From JACPHD01 sp964431805 (GTDB lineage: Bacteria; Patescibacteriota; Patescibacteriia; Patescibacteriales; GWC2-42-12): a stretch of DNA of 64,000 nt. The translations under genes and the position numbers were made by a program. Within the stretch, counting starts at the first letter, position 1; each line of letters opens with the position of its first letter. The stretch covers positions 62,001 through 126,000 of the forward strand of contig CAYSKV010000001.1 of assembly GCA_964431805.1 (NCBI GenBank). The letters run 5' to 3'. Under the pieces are notes generated by a model that was given only the letters and a program-made list of their open reading frames with translations, was not told the DNA's origin and did not search any database. Positions 40,935-50,701 of this stretch are shown piece by piece.

Positions 40935-42398
40935 ATGACTGAAAAAATAAATGAACGTGAAGATCGACTTAAAAAATTAGCGGAATTAAAAAAAATAAAT
41001 ATTAATCCTTATCCGGCAAAAACAGAAAAAAGCGATTCTATAAATAAAACGCTAACTGACTTTGAAAAATTACAGAAAAATAATACTGAATTAAAAATAG
41101 CTGGCAGGTTAAGAAGTTTAAGAGCCCATGGCAACCTAACTTTTTCTAACCTAGAAGATGGCAGCGGTAAAATTCAACTAGCGTTTTCTAAAAAGGAGAT
41201 TGGCGCCGATAGTTATAAACTTTTTTCTAAATATATTGATATCGGGGATTTTATCCAAATTTCCGGTACAGTTTTTTTAACCCACAACGGCGAAAAAAGT
41301 ATTATGGTTAAAAATTGGAAAATACTAACTAAAGCCATTAGGCCTTTGCCGGAAAAATGGCACGGCTTAGCCGACGAAGAAGAATCGTTAAGAAAACGCT
41401 ATTTAGATATTTTATTTAATGACGAAGTAAGGGAAACGTTTATAAAACGCGCTAAATTTTGGCAAGCCACGCGCGATTTTTTAATTAAACATAATTTTTT
41501 AGAAGTTGAAACGCCGGTCTTAGAAAATACTACCGGCGGAGCTGACGCTAAACCTTTTACAACTCATCATAACGCGCTTAACCTAGATGTTTATTTAAGA
41601 ATTTCTATGGGTGAACTATGGCAAAAAAGATTAATGGTCGCTGGCTTCGAAAAAACTTTTGAAATCGGTCGACAATTTAGAAACGAAGGTATGGACGCTG
41701 AGCATTTACAAGATTACACACAAATGGAATTTTATTGGGCTTACGCCGATTATGAGGCTGGCATGAAATTAGTAGAAGAATTATTTAAATATATTGCAGA
41801 AAAAACCTTCGGCACGCTTAAATTTAAAATTAAGAAATTTGAAGTTGATTTAAGCAAAAAATGGGAACGTTATGATTATCGAGAGACTGTAAAAAAATAT
41901 ACGAATATTGATATTTTAGATACTGATATAAAAAAAATTGAAGCAAAACTTAAAGAGTTAAAAGTGGAATATGATAAAAAGGGCTTTAATAAAACTCGCG
42001 CTATAGATAATTTATGGAAATATTGCCGAAAGCAAATTTGCGGTCCAGGCTTTTTAGTCGGCGTACCGGTTGAGGTTTCTCCGCTAGCTAAAAGAGATGA
42101 AGCGCATCCTGAATTAAGCCAAAGATTTCAAGTAATTATCGCCGGTTCGGAATTAGGTAATGGTTATAGCGAATTAAACGATCCGCTTGATCAAGCTGAA
42201 AGATTTAAAGAACAGGTTAAATTAAGAGAAGCCGGCGATGAAGAAGCGCAAATGTTTGATCAAGAATTCGTTGAAGCTTTAGAATATGGCATGCCGCCGA
42301 CCTGTGGCTTTGGTTTTAGCGAACGCGTATTTTCTTATTTAATGGATAAACCAGCGCGCGAATGCCAAATTTTCCCATTAATGAAACCAAAAAATTAA
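40935..42398 (+). CDS. lysS: Lysyl-tRNA synthetase, class II
   Basis: A 487-residue class IIb enzyme. The N-terminal OB-fold anticodon domain contains IAGRLRSLRAHGNLTFSNLE. The catalytic core has motif 2 FEIGRQFRNEGMDAEHLQDY and a motif 3 region GFGFSERVF, which departs from the common G-I-G-I-D-R-L form by having E-R. The segment GNGYSELNDP is typical of LysRS. The N-terminus starts with a lysine/glutamate-rich helix (RLKKLAELKKININPYPA), as expected. Followed by a small unknown gene after 15 bases. Confidence 0.92.
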   Translation: MTEKINEREDRLKKLAELKKININPYPAKTEKSDSINKTLTDFEKLQKNNTELKIAGRLRSLRAHGNLTFSNLEDGSGKIQLAFSKKEIGADSYKLFSKYIDIGDFIQISGTVFLTHNGEKSIMVKNWKILTKAIRPLPEKWHGLADEEESLRKRYLDILFNDEVRETFIKRAKFWQATRDFLIKHNFLEVETPVLENTTGGADAKPFTTHHNALNLDVYLRISMGELWQKRLMVAGFEKTFEIGRQFRNEGMDAEHLQDYTQMEFYWAYADYEAGMKLVEELFKYIAEKTFGTLKFKIKKFEVDLSKKWERYDYRETVKKYTNIDILDTDIKKIEAKLKELKVEYDKKGFNKTRAIDNLWKYCRKQICGPGFLVGVPVEVSPLAKRDEAHPELSQRFQVIIAGSELGNGYSELNDPLDQAERFKEQVKLREAGDEEAQMFDQEFVEALEYGMPPTCGFGFSERVFSYLMDKPARECQIFPLMKPKN

Positions 42399-42413
42399 TA
42401 ACATAAAAAATTT

Positions 42414-42773
42414 ATGGACTTAGAAAGATTAGAGCCAGACTATACCCTGGAACCAATAGATCAAAAAACACCTGCACAAAAAAAATTAGACAAAATCAAA
42501 GGGTTAATGCCGTCCGGCGATATTGCCTATGATGTAAACAATTTTTTTGAAATAACGAACAGGAAAGATTTATATAGAAAAATTCACGCCGACAAAAACC
42601 CTCGCACAGTTTTAGATACACTGAATATGATTAAGAAAGCTTGCCAAGAAATAATTAAAGATCCAGAAAATTTAACTTTTGTCAGCGAGGAAAAAAAACA
42701 AGCGGAAATTGAAGCCATTGAAAGATTGATAGATTTTTATTCAAAAGAGTCTCCAGAAGAACAGAAAAAATAA
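42414..42773 (+). CDS. Hypothetical helical protein
   Basis: I do not recognise this 119-residue acidic protein. It looks all-helical, with no signal peptide, membrane helix or cysteine. A weak J-domain-like run (NRKDLYRKIHADKNPRTVLD) contains H-A-D instead of H-P-D, and the surrounding helices would fit, but the similarity is not enough to assign it. It lies between lysS and a nucleotidyltransferase gene with short spacers, so it is probably co-transcribed with lysS. Confidence 0.65.
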   Translation: MDLERLEPDYTLEPIDQKTPAQKKLDKIKGLMPSGDIAYDVNNFFEITNRKDLYRKIHADKNPRTVLDTLNMIKKACQEIIKDPENLTFVSEEKKQAEIEAIERLIDFYSKESPEEQKK

Positions 42774-42785
42774 CAATATAAAAAT

Positions 42786-43178
42786 ATGAAAACCGTCATG
42801 GCTTTTGGAACTTTTGATATTTTACATCCCGGACATATTAATTTTTTAAAACAAGCAAATAAATACGGTAGCCTGATTGCAGTTATAGCGCGCGATAAGA
42901 CGGCTAGAGAGGTTAAGGGTAAATTACCCAAATATAGAGAGAAAGAGCGCCTAAAAGCCATTTTAAGCCTAAATTTAACCAACAAAACGATATTAGGGAG
43001 CTTAAAAGACAAATATGCAGCTATAAAGAAATATAAACCAGACGTAATTGCTTTAGGTTATGACCAAACGCATTTTACTGAACAACTAGGAATTAAACTA
43101 AAGGAATTAAATTTAAAAACAAAAATCGTTAGATTAAAACCCTACAAACCGGAAATTTACAAATCTTCTAAATTATGA
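42786..43178 (+). CDS. Cytidylyltransferase-like nucleotidyltransferase
   Basis: A 130-residue enzyme of the HxGH superfamily: GTFDILHPGHINFLKQA (residues 8-24) and a second substrate loop IALGYDQTH (about 83-91). An ISSxK-type end is replaced by PEIYKSSKL. Size and motifs fit glycerol-3-phosphate cytidylyltransferase or archaeal-type FAD synthetase (RibL). The substrate cannot be settled from sequence. It overlaps the next gene by four bases. Confidence 0.8.
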   Translation: MKTVMAFGTFDILHPGHINFLKQANKYGSLIAVIARDKTAREVKGKLPKYREKERLKAILSLNLTNKTILGSLKDKYAAIKKYKPDVIALGYDQTHFTEQLGIKLKELNLKTKIVRLKPYKPEIYKSSKL

Positions 43179-43594
43179 AAATAACTATTTGCGGCAGTAT
43201 TTCCAACGCGAAAAAAATTTACGAAATTATTAATGATCTTAAAAATAGGGGACATGAATTTTTTTCCCATGAATTAATGAAGCAATACGCCGAAGGCGAC
43301 GAAAAAGTTATAGATAAAGTAAAAGCGGAGCATGCCAAACTTAAAATAGAAAACGATACTTTTAAATGGTATTATAATGCCATAAAAAATTCCGATGCCA
43401 TATTAGTTTGCAATTTTGAAAAAAATAACATACCTGGCTATATCGGCGGCTCGGCTTTAATGGAAATAGGCTATGCTCATGTTTTAGATAAAAAAATATT
43501 TTTTCTTTACCCAGTCCCAGAAATTTCTTATAAAGAAGAATTAATTGCGGCTCAGCCGATTATTTTAAACGGTGATTTAAATAAAATAATTTAA
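43175..43594 (+). CDS. Nucleoside 2-deoxyribosyltransferase-like protein
   Basis: A 139-residue Rossmann-like protein. It starts MKITICGSISNAKKIYEI and continues with a helix and a loop, then AILVCNFEKNNIPGYIGGSA and LMEIGYAHVLDKKIFFLYP. The last two segments fit the nucleotide 2-deoxyribosyltransferase/YtoQ-like fold, in which the Glu of M-E-I-G is catalytic. It may cleave or salvage modified nucleotides. Start overlaps the upstream gene by four bases. Confidence 0.65.
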   Translation: MKITICGSISNAKKIYEIINDLKNRGHEFFSHELMKQYAEGDEKVIDKVKAEHAKLKIENDTFKWYYNAIKNSDAILVCNFEKNNIPGYIGGSALMEIGYAHVLDKKIFFLYPVPEISYKEELIAAQPIILNGDLNKII

Positions 43595-43607
43595 ATACAA
43601 AATAAAT

Positions 43608-44885
43608 ATGTTAGACATTAAATTTATCCGTGAGAACAAAGAACTTATTAAGCAAAACAGCAAAAATCGATTATCAGGGATTGATGCTGATAATTTTTTT
43701 GAGTTGGATGAAAAACGAAGAAAATTAGAAGCTGAAATTGATGAACTGCGGGCTAAACGCAATCGCGTTTCAAAAACAAAACCCGGACCAGAAGAAATCG
43801 CGGAAATGAAAAAATTAGGAGAAAGTTTAAAAAGTTTAGAAGAAAAACATAATTCTGTTTATGTTAAATTTGACGAGATACTTCATCAAATTCCTAATTT
43901 AACTCATCCCGATGTGGTGGTGTGTGATGATGAGGATAATAATCCAGTTTTAGAAACTTTTGGCAAAAAAACAAAATTTAATTTTACTCCGCTTGATCAT
44001 GCTGAGTTAGCTGAAAAATTAGACTTAATTGATTTTGATAGAGCTACTAAAATTAGCGGCGCTAAATTTTATTATTTAAAAAATGAGGCTGTTTTATTAG
44101 AATTGGCTTTAATCCAATACGCGCTAGACACTGCCATGAAACATGGCTATACGCCATTTACTACGCCCGACTTAGCTAAACAAGAGGTTTTATCAGGCTT
44201 AGGCTTTAACCCCAGAGGAGAATCTACCCAAATTTATAATATAGAAAATACTGATTTAAGTTTAATCGGTACAGCCGAAATTACTATGGGTGGCTATCAT
44301 ATGAATGAAACTTTAGAGGAGAGTGAATTGCCTAAAAAATATGTGGCTGTATCGCATTGTTTCCGCACTGAAGCCGGTAGTTATTCAAAATTTTCTAAAG
44401 GCATTTTTCGCGTGCACCAATTTACTAAAATAGAAATGTTCCAATATGTTTTACCTGAACAAAGCGAAACCGCTCATCAAGAACTTCTAAAAATTGAAAA
44501 GGAAATATTTAAAGGTTTAGAAATTCCTTTTAGGGTAATTGACCATTGCACGGCTGATTTAGGCGCGCCATCTTATCGAACGTTTGATCTTGAAGCTTGG
44601 CTACCCGGTAAACCGAATAAGCAAGGTGAAATGGGGGATTGGGCGGAAATTACCTCAACGTCAAACTGTACTGATTATCAAGCCAGGGGACTTAGCATTA
44701 AATACAAAGATAAAAATGGCGAAAAAAATTATGTCCATACTTTAAACGGTACAGCCATCGCCATTAGCCGCGCCATAATCGCCATTATGGAAAATTTTCA
44801 ACAAGCCGACGGCTCAATTAAAATTCCAAAAGTTTTACGAAAGTATTTGCCGGGGAAATTAAAAATAATTAAAAAGAAAAAATAA
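43608..44885 (+). CDS. serS: Seryl-tRNA synthetase
   Basis: A 425-residue class IIa enzyme. MLDIKFIRENKELIKQNSKN begins the long coiled-coil arm that holds the tRNA-Ser variable loop (about 30-100). The core has TAEITMGGYH, motif 2 FRTEAGSYSKFSKGIFRVHQ and motif 3 NGTAIAISRAIIAIMEN. EITSTSNCTDYQARGL is the serine site. Length and motifs are normal. Confidence 0.96.
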   Translation: MLDIKFIRENKELIKQNSKNRLSGIDADNFFELDEKRRKLEAEIDELRAKRNRVSKTKPGPEEIAEMKKLGESLKSLEEKHNSVYVKFDEILHQIPNLTHPDVVVCDDEDNNPVLETFGKKTKFNFTPLDHAELAEKLDLIDFDRATKISGAKFYYLKNEAVLLELALIQYALDTAMKHGYTPFTTPDLAKQEVLSGLGFNPRGESTQIYNIENTDLSLIGTAEITMGGYHMNETLEESELPKKYVAVSHCFRTEAGSYSKFSKGIFRVHQFTKIEMFQYVLPEQSETAHQELLKIEKEIFKGLEIPFRVIDHCTADLGAPSYRTFDLEAWLPGKPNKQGEMGDWAEITSTSNCTDYQARGLSIKYKDKNGEKNYVHTLNGTAIAISRAIIAIMENFQQADGSIKIPKVLRKYLPGKLKIIKKKK

Positions 44886-44889
44886 TATC

Positions 44890-45603
44890 ATGTTAAAACC
44901 GCAACTTGTTATTTTGCCTGGTTGGGATGGCACTAAAAAAACTTGGGAAAATTTTATAAATTTAGCGCAAAAAGATTTTGAAGTATATTGCCTTGAATTA
45001 CCATGTTTCGGCGACGAGCCTTGCCCGAATGAAATTTGGGGCGTAGAAAATTACGCTGAGTTTGTTAAACAAAAAATAAAAGAATTAAATTTAAATAAAC
45101 CTATACTTTTAGGCCATTCGTTTGGCGGACAAGTTGCCGTTTATTTAGCCGCGACTTCGCCAGAATTAATAAGCCAACTAATTTTAAGTGGCGCTGCGGC
45201 CATTAGACCAAAATTAAGTTTAAAAAGATTTATTTTTGGTTCATTAGCTAAAATTGGAAAAATATTTTTTAGCTTACCATTAATTAAAAATTTAGGCGCG
45301 CCGGCAAGAAAATTATTATATAAATTAGCTGATTCACCTGACTTTGGACAAATTTCTGGTATAAAAAGAGAAATATGCAAAAAAGTTGTCCGCCAAGACT
45401 TAACGAAAAATCTAAAAAAAATTAAAACCCCGACTTTAGTTGTCTGGGGCAATTTAGATAGTTATGTGCCGCTTTCGTCAGGTAAAAAAATAGCTGCTCT
45501 AATCCCAGGTTCTCGCCTAGAGATTGTCTCTGGCGGTAAGCATGGTTTACATTTACAAATTCCGGAAAAATTATACGATATCGTGAAAAATTTTATTGAT
45601 TAA
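44890..45603 (+). CDS. Alpha/beta-hydrolase
   Basis: A 237-residue soluble hydrolase. The nucleophile elbow is LLGHSFGGQ (Ser77), the acid is in VVWGNLDSYVP (near 194), and the base is in SGGKHGLHL (near 220). The N-terminal VILPGWDGTKKTWENF supplies the oxyanion region. The cap is short. Substrate unknown; esterase or lipid-type hydrolase. It follows serS after four bases and its stop lies two bases before the MurF-like start. Confidence 0.85.
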   Translation: MLKPQLVILPGWDGTKKTWENFINLAQKDFEVYCLELPCFGDEPCPNEIWGVENYAEFVKQKIKELNLNKPILLGHSFGGQVAVYLAATSPELISQLILSGAAAIRPKLSLKRFIFGSLAKIGKIFFSLPLIKNLGAPARKLLYKLADSPDFGQISGIKREICKKVVRQDLTKNLKKIKTPTLVVWGNLDSYVPLSSGKKIAALIPGSRLEIVSGGKHGLHLQIPEKLYDIVKNFID

Positions 45604-45604
45604 A

Positions 45605-47182
45605 ATGCCTATCTTATATCTTAACATTACAATTGCTATTCTCTGGTTTTTAAGCGCTTTGGCCGACTTCGGCCAATTTTGCTATGTTTGGCAATTTAAA
45701 GAATATCGTTTTGACCGGCTCGGCGATTATATTTCAACTTTAAGCGGAAAAAAATTTTTTCATGGCTGGCGCGTTTTTAAACGACCGTCAGTTTATCTTA
45801 TTTTATTTTTAATACTGCCAATTAATTTTAAATCATTAAATTACGCCATAATCACGATTTTATTTATTGATTTAATTTATAACTTTTGGGCGATTGCTAG
45901 GCATAATTTACTGCGTCCTAAATTAACAGCTAAATCAGCAATATTAATTATTTTGGCATTACTAATTGAGGGCATATTATTTTTTAGTTTTTTTAACTCT
46001 CATATAATTTTTATAATTTTAGCTTTGCGCTGGTTTACTTTTTCCGCCTTAGCCATATTAGCTAAACTTCCAACCGCCTTAGCCAAAATAATTTATTTAA
46101 AAATTGCTAAAAATAAACTTTTAAAATTTAATAAACTAATTATTATCGGCGTAACCGGCAGTTATGGTAAAACCACAGTAAAAAATTTCTTAGCGCAAAT
46201 GTTAGGCGAAAAATATAAAGTTATCATGACGCCAGCTAACATTAATACTGAAATCGGCATAGCTAAATTTATTATTAAAAATAATTTTTTAGATTACGAT
46301 ATATTTGTAGTTGAAATGGGCACATATAAAATAGGAGAAATCGCCACTATCTGCAAAATGGTTAAGCCTAAAATCGGTATTTTAACCGTAATTAACGAAC
46401 AACATTTATCATTACTAAAAACCATAAAAAATACACAAACCGCTAAGTATGAACTTTTACGCAGCCTGCCGACCGACGGTTTAGCTATAACTAATTCTGA
46501 TAATGAATACTGCCGAGAATTTTTAAATGAACTTAAATGCAAAGTCGAAACCTTCGGCTTAAAAAATGAATATAATCCAGATTGTTTAATTAAAAATGTT
46601 TCAGCCGATGAAAAGGGAATAAATTTTATTGCGGAAATTAAAAATAACACTGAATTAAAAATTTCTGCGCCGATTTTAGGCGGGCATAACGCTTTAAATA
46701 TTGCGCCAATAATACTAACGAGCTTATTTTTAAATTTAAACGCTGATGAAATTATTAAACGTTCAAGCCAATTACAGCTGCCGCCTAAAGTACTGCAAAC
46801 TTATAATTATGGTAAAAGTTTAATTTTAGATGATAGTTATAACGCTAACCCCGACGGTTTTTTAGCCGCCTTAAATGTTTTAGCTAACTATAAAGAACGC
46901 AAAAAAATAGTAGTAACACGCGGCATGCTAGAGCTCGGATCAGTTAGTAAAAATTTGCATGAAACAATAGGCAGAGAAATTGGAAGAATCGCCGATGAAT
47001 TAATAATTATTTCCGAAGATTCAGCCGTTGATTTAAAAAACGGCGCCGGCAATATAAAAACAACGATTGAAACTAACTCAGATAAATTACTGGAAATTTT
47101 TAAAAATTTAAAAAACCAAGATTGCGTTATTTTAATAGAAAATCGTCTTTCGGGAAAAATTTATCAAGAAATAAAACATTAG
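45605..47182 (+). CDS. MurF-like Mur ligase with N-terminal membrane domain
   Basis: ATP-dependent ligase of the Mur family; MurF adds D-Ala-D-Ala to the UDP-MurNAc-tripeptide. From the ATG at 45605 it has 525 residues. Residues 1-165 contain about five membrane helices, not found in standard MurF. The catalytic part has the P-loop IGVTGSYGKTT (181-191), VEMGTYKIGEI, and the substrate motif LDDSYNANPDGF. Membrane-bound Mur ligases of this kind occur in CPR bacteria. The exact substrate could differ from classical MurF, for example a lipid-linked peptide. It sits near ftsQ and a FemAB-type gene, all concerned with the wall. Confidence 0.85.
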   Translation: MPILYLNITIAILWFLSALADFGQFCYVWQFKEYRFDRLGDYISTLSGKKFFHGWRVFKRPSVYLILFLILPINFKSLNYAIITILFIDLIYNFWAIARHNLLRPKLTAKSAILIILALLIEGILFFSFFNSHIIFIILALRWFTFSALAILAKLPTALAKIIYLKIAKNKLLKFNKLIIIGVTGSYGKTTVKNFLAQMLGEKYKVIMTPANINTEIGIAKFIIKNNFLDYDIFVVEMGTYKIGEIATICKMVKPKIGILTVINEQHLSLLKTIKNTQTAKYELLRSLPTDGLAITNSDNEYCREFLNELKCKVETFGLKNEYNPDCLIKNVSADEKGINFIAEIKNNTELKISAPILGGHNALNIAPIILTSLFLNLNADEIIKRSSQLQLPPKVLQTYNYGKSLILDDSYNANPDGFLAALNVLANYKERKKIVVTRGMLELGSVSKNLHETIGREIGRIADELIIISEDSAVDLKNGAGNIKTTIETNSDKLLEIFKNLKNQDCVILIENRLSGKIYQEIKH

Positions 47183-47191
47183 AAGTATACC

Positions 47192-47300
47192 TGTCATTGC
47201 GAGGAGCGTCAGCGACGAAGCAATCTAACGGACAACAATTTTTTATCCAAACTTGCCATTAGTGAGATTGCTTCGCTCCCGCTGTTCGCTCGCAATGACA
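47192..47300. repeat. Dispersed palindromic repeat (GTCATTGCGAGGAGCG type)
   Basis: The left arm begins TGTCATTGCGAGGAGCG (47192) and ends GAAGCAATCT (47226). The right arm (47265-47300) is its imperfect reverse complement, ending TCGCAATGACA. This is a well-known dispersed repeat type in bacterial genomes. Its last bases create an in-frame ATG at 47295 and an even longer spurious start at 47253 for the following gene. Confidence 0.85.
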
Positions 47301-47309
47301 AATATAATT

Positions 47310-48575
47310 ATGTCAATATTCAAAAAAACAATTTTTACCGGCTTTGCGCCTAACTTAACCGGCCGCGATACAGGGCTAGCGTTAAGTTATTTATTATTGC
47401 CTTGGCGTTGGTTAAAAATTTCTTCAGGTGAGTATACTGTAATGGCCGAAAAAAAATTACGAGAATATTTTAATATAAAACATGCTTATGTTTTTGATAG
47501 CGGTCGCTCGGCTCTTTATTATGCTTTAAAAGCTTTAGGAGCAGGGGAAGGCGATGAAGTTTTAGTGCAAGCCTATACTTGCGTGGTAGTAGTTAATGCT
47601 ATTAAATTTACTGGAGCTAAACCGATTTTTATTGACATCAATAATACTTTTAATATTGACCAGGCCGGTTTAGAAAAACTAATCACGCCTAAAACAAAAA
47701 TTTTAATTATCCAACACACTTTCGGGCTACCAGCAAATTTAGATCTTCTTTTAGTCATCGCCGCCAAGCATAATATAAAAATCATTGAAGATTGCGCTCA
47801 CTCATTAGGTATAAAATATAATAACCAACTAGTTGGCACCTTCGGTCATATCGGCATGCTAAGCTTTGGTTCGGATAAAATTATTTCTTGCGCACGCGGC
47901 GGAGCATTAATTACGAACGATAATGAGATAGGGGATAAAATTAAACAACTATCTTCAGAATTACCTAAACCAAAATTAGAAAAAACACTACAACATTTAA
48001 TGCATTATCCAATTTTTTACATTTCTAAACCGATTTATCACTTATTTATTGGTAAATTTATATTAATATTAGCTAAAAAACTCAATATTTTTAATAAAAT
48101 AATCTATAAAAAAGAAAAAACAGGGGATAAAGTAAGCTTTTATCCAGCTAAATTAGCCAATAGTTTAGCGAATATTTTATGCAATCAGATAAACGAAATA
48201 GATATAATCGTTAAACATCAACAAAAAATTTCTGAAATATACAACCAAAAAATAAATAATTCTAAAATAAATTTACCTTGGCGCGAAGCTGAACTTAATG
48301 GTGGAGCTTGTCTAAGATACCCACTGCTAACTAAAAATCCAAAAAAACTTTTAGCCTACGCTAAAAAACAGGGGGTAATTTTAGGTGATTGGTATAGTTG
48401 CGTAATCGCACCGTGCGATAGTGATATAAATAAAACCGGTTATCATGACGGCGATTGCCCGAACGCTGAACGCTTAGCCACCGAGTCAGTTAATTTACCA
48501 ACTGATAGGCATATTACGAAAAAACAAGCTGACAAAATTATAAAAATTATTAATTCATATGTCGATAGAAATTAA
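47310..48575 (+). CDS. DegT/DnrJ/EryC1/StrS-family PLP aminotransferase
   Basis: A sugar aminotransferase that makes amino sugars for surface glycans. ATG at 47310 gives 421 residues (MSIFKKTIFTG); earlier starts lie in the dispersed repeat. YVFDSGRSALYYALKALG binds the cofactor phosphate, IEDCAHSLG carries the Asp that contacts the ring, and the Schiff-base lysine is in FGSDKIISCARGG. No sugar dehydratase is adjacent. The gene overlaps the FemAB-type gene by 17 bases. Confidence 0.87.
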   Translation: MSIFKKTIFTGFAPNLTGRDTGLALSYLLLPWRWLKISSGEYTVMAEKKLREYFNIKHAYVFDSGRSALYYALKALGAGEGDEVLVQAYTCVVVVNAIKFTGAKPIFIDINNTFNIDQAGLEKLITPKTKILIIQHTFGLPANLDLLLVIAAKHNIKIIEDCAHSLGIKYNNQLVGTFGHIGMLSFGSDKIISCARGGALITNDNEIGDKIKQLSSELPKPKLEKTLQHLMHYPIFYISKPIYHLFIGKFILILAKKLNIFNKIIYKKEKTGDKVSFYPAKLANSLANILCNQINEIDIIVKHQQKISEIYNQKINNSKINLPWREAELNGGACLRYPLLTKNPKKLLAYAKKQGVILGDWYSCVIAPCDSDINKTGYHDGDCPNAERLATESVNLPTDRHITKKQADKIIKIINSYVDRN

Positions 48576-49584
48576 AACAATTGAATCCATAATTGAGTGG
48601 CGCGAAGCCGAAGTTTTATTTAAACCACATACATTTTTACAATCGTGGGAATGGGGCGCATCACAAGAAGCTTTAGGCCAAAAAATTTTTCGCCTAGGAA
48701 TATTTAAAGACGATAAAATAATCGGTTTAGCTTTTTTCTATTTTATAAAAGCTAGGCGCGGTTCATTTCTTTTTTGTCCGCATGGTCCGATTATTGACTG
48801 GAATAAAGCTAACGAAATAATGCCGGCGTTATTAGATTATTTAATTAAGCTTGGTAAAGGAATAAAAACTGATTTTATTAGAATTAGTCCTTTAACCGAA
48901 AATTCAACCGCTAATCAAAAAATTGTTAAAAATTTAGGCTTTAAACCGGCTCCAGTTCATATGATGCACCCGGAATTATCATGGATGATTGATTTAACGC
49001 CAGGAGAAGATACTATTTTAAGCAACATGGAAAAACGCACGCGTTATTCAATCCGCAAAGCCGAAAAAGATGGCGTTGAAGTAATTTCTTCTACTGACCA
49101 AAACGATCTTGATAAATTTTATGAAATTTATAAACAAACCGCTGACCGCCAAGGTTTCGTGCCTTATACTAAAGAATATTTAAAAAAAGAGCTGCAATCA
49201 TTTTTACAAAATAACAAAATAAAAATTTACTTCGCTTATTATCAAAAAGAATTAATAGCTACCGCCATGATTGTTTATGCTAATAATTCAGCCTTTTATC
49301 ATCACGGCGCTTCTATCAGAAAATATTCTAATATTACGGCTTCAGAGTTATTGCAATGGACCGCCATTAAAGAAGCAAAACAAAACGGCCTGTCTTATTA
49401 TAATTTTTGGGGAATTGTTAACGAAAAAGAAAAAAAGCATCCATGGGCTGGATTAAGTAAATTTAAGAAAGGTTTTGGCGGATTCGAAGAAGAATATCTG
49501 CATGCCCAAGACTATGTTTTATCAACAAAATATTGGTTAAATTATTTAATTGAAAAAATAAGAAAAATAAAACGCGGATATTAA
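48559..49584 (+). CDS. FemAB/FemX-like aminoacyl transferase
   Basis: A 341-residue protein of two GNAT-like halves. IEWREAEVLFKPHTFLQSWE starts it. KRTRYSIRKAEKDGVEV (about 154-170) and ASELLQWTAIKEAKQNGLSY near 260-279 are characteristic of peptidoglycan bridge-forming enzymes, which use aminoacyl-tRNA to branch the wall peptide. In CPR genomes related proteins may modify other envelope components. Followed directly by ftsQ, consistent with a wall role. Confidence 0.82.
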   Translation: MSIEIKTIESIIEWREAEVLFKPHTFLQSWEWGASQEALGQKIFRLGIFKDDKIIGLAFFYFIKARRGSFLFCPHGPIIDWNKANEIMPALLDYLIKLGKGIKTDFIRISPLTENSTANQKIVKNLGFKPAPVHMMHPELSWMIDLTPGEDTILSNMEKRTRYSIRKAEKDGVEVISSTDQNDLDKFYEIYKQTADRQGFVPYTKEYLKKELQSFLQNNKIKIYFAYYQKELIATAMIVYANNSAFYHHGASIRKYSNITASELLQWTAIKEAKQNGLSYYNFWGIVNEKEKKHPWAGLSKFKKGFGGFEEEYLHAQDYVLSTKYWLNYLIEKIRKIKRGY

Positions 49585-49586
49585 AT

Positions 49587-50471
49587 ATGATGATGTTTAA
49601 TAATAGAAACAACTTTAATAAAATAACCAGAGTCGGTAGAAACCGCAAGAAATTTATCTATACAAAAAAAACCTATGCTAATCCGTTTTTCCGCCATAAA
49701 AATACACGAAAGGTTGAAACCGGACTGCTTTCTAATAAAATTAAACTTTCTATTTTCGCCGCCATTGTAACGATTGCGATTTTAGTTTGGCTTTTATTTT
49801 TTTCTACGCTTTTCAAAATAAATAATATTCTAGTTTCTGGCGTAAATGATAATATGGCTAAAGATGTTGAAAACATAGCCCGCGACCTAGCGGAGAATAG
49901 AATAGTCGGAAAAAATAATTTGCTACTTTATAATAAAGATGACTTAAATAAGACTTTAAATGAAAAATATTATCTAAGCAATCTAACTATTAAAAGAAAA
50001 TTTTTGCATACTTTGGCTATAAATTTAAGCGAAAAACAGCAATCAGCGGTTTGGCGCGAAGATGATCTATACTATTATATAGACGGGGAGGGGAATATTA
50101 TAAATCAAGTTGACGCCCTAAACATAAATGGCAACGACTACCCAATAATAGAAAATTTAACTGATATAAAAATAGTTGAACGAAAAGCTAATATAAATAA
50201 AGAGGTGATAGATTATATTTTAAATTTATTTAATGAATTTAAGGAAAAAAAACATAATTTTGAAATCGAAAAATTTATTGTTGATAAAGACGCCAACACG
50301 GTAAAAATGGCGGTTATATCAGGACCAAAAATTTATTTTAACATTAAAACGTCAGTGGCTGAGCAAGCAGCTAAACTTGACTTAATAATAAAGGACAAGC
50401 TAAAAAACGACTTTACTGGCGTAAAAGAATATATTGATCTAAGATACGCTAATAATGTTTATATGAAATAA
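49587..50471 (+). CDS. ftsQ: Cell division protein FtsQ/DivIB
   Basis: A 294-residue bitopic membrane protein. A basic cytoplasmic N-terminus (about 1-52) is followed by one helix (IFAAIVTIAILVWLLFF). A POTRA domain follows (FKINNILVSGVNDNMAKDVE), then the beta domain with AVWREDDLYYYIDGEGNII. The family links early and late divisome proteins. Three successive ATG codons (49587, 49590, 49593) make the start uncertain by two residues. It is the last gene of this + strand run; ftsA and ftsZ are not in the window. Confidence 0.78.
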   Translation: MMMFNNRNNFNKITRVGRNRKKFIYTKKTYANPFFRHKNTRKVETGLLSNKIKLSIFAAIVTIAILVWLLFFSTLFKINNILVSGVNDNMAKDVENIARDLAENRIVGKNNLLLYNKDDLNKTLNEKYYLSNLTIKRKFLHTLAINLSEKQQSAVWREDDLYYYIDGEGNIINQVDALNINGNDYPIIENLTDIKIVERKANINKEVIDYILNLFNEFKEKKHNFEIEKFIVDKDANTVKMAVISGPKIYFNIKTSVAEQAAKLDLIIKDKLKNDFTGVKEYIDLRYANNVYMK

Positions 50472-50539
50472 TTTGTCTATTAATATTTTGCGACACATAG
50501 ACTTATACAACATCCATAATTATAAAAAAGGCGTTTATG

Positions 50540-50701
50540 TGCTATAATGTAAAATAGAGTTAAGAGAGGTAGTAAATATCTAAAATTTTTAGACTAGCAA
50601 CAAGAAAATAAATTTATTTTGAATAAACCCACTAAAATTTAAATCAAAAAAGGTATATACATACCAATGAACGGTTTAAATTTTAGTCCGTAAATAACCT
50701 T
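50540..50701 (+). promoter_or_regulatory. Promoter and long structured leader of a small membrane-protein gene
   Basis: TATAAT at 50543-50548 with TG upstream gives an extended -10 box; the leader is about 150 bases. ACTAAAATTTAAA (50631-50643) pairs perfectly with TTTAAATTTTAGT (50675-50687). Two more pairs extend the stem: a T-G wobble and a C-G. A 5-bp hairpin GGTAT/ATACC (50652-50665) is nested inside. An upstream hairpin TCTAAA/TTTAGA lies near 50579-50593. The stem ends 14 bases before the ATG and is preceded by AACCC, as in the other leaders. Confidence 0.55.

Noticed and set aside
47253..47309. Longer N-terminus for the DegT aminotransferase
   Set aside because: This stretch is the right arm of a dispersed palindrome. 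The frame is open there only by chance; ATG 47310 gives a normal length.
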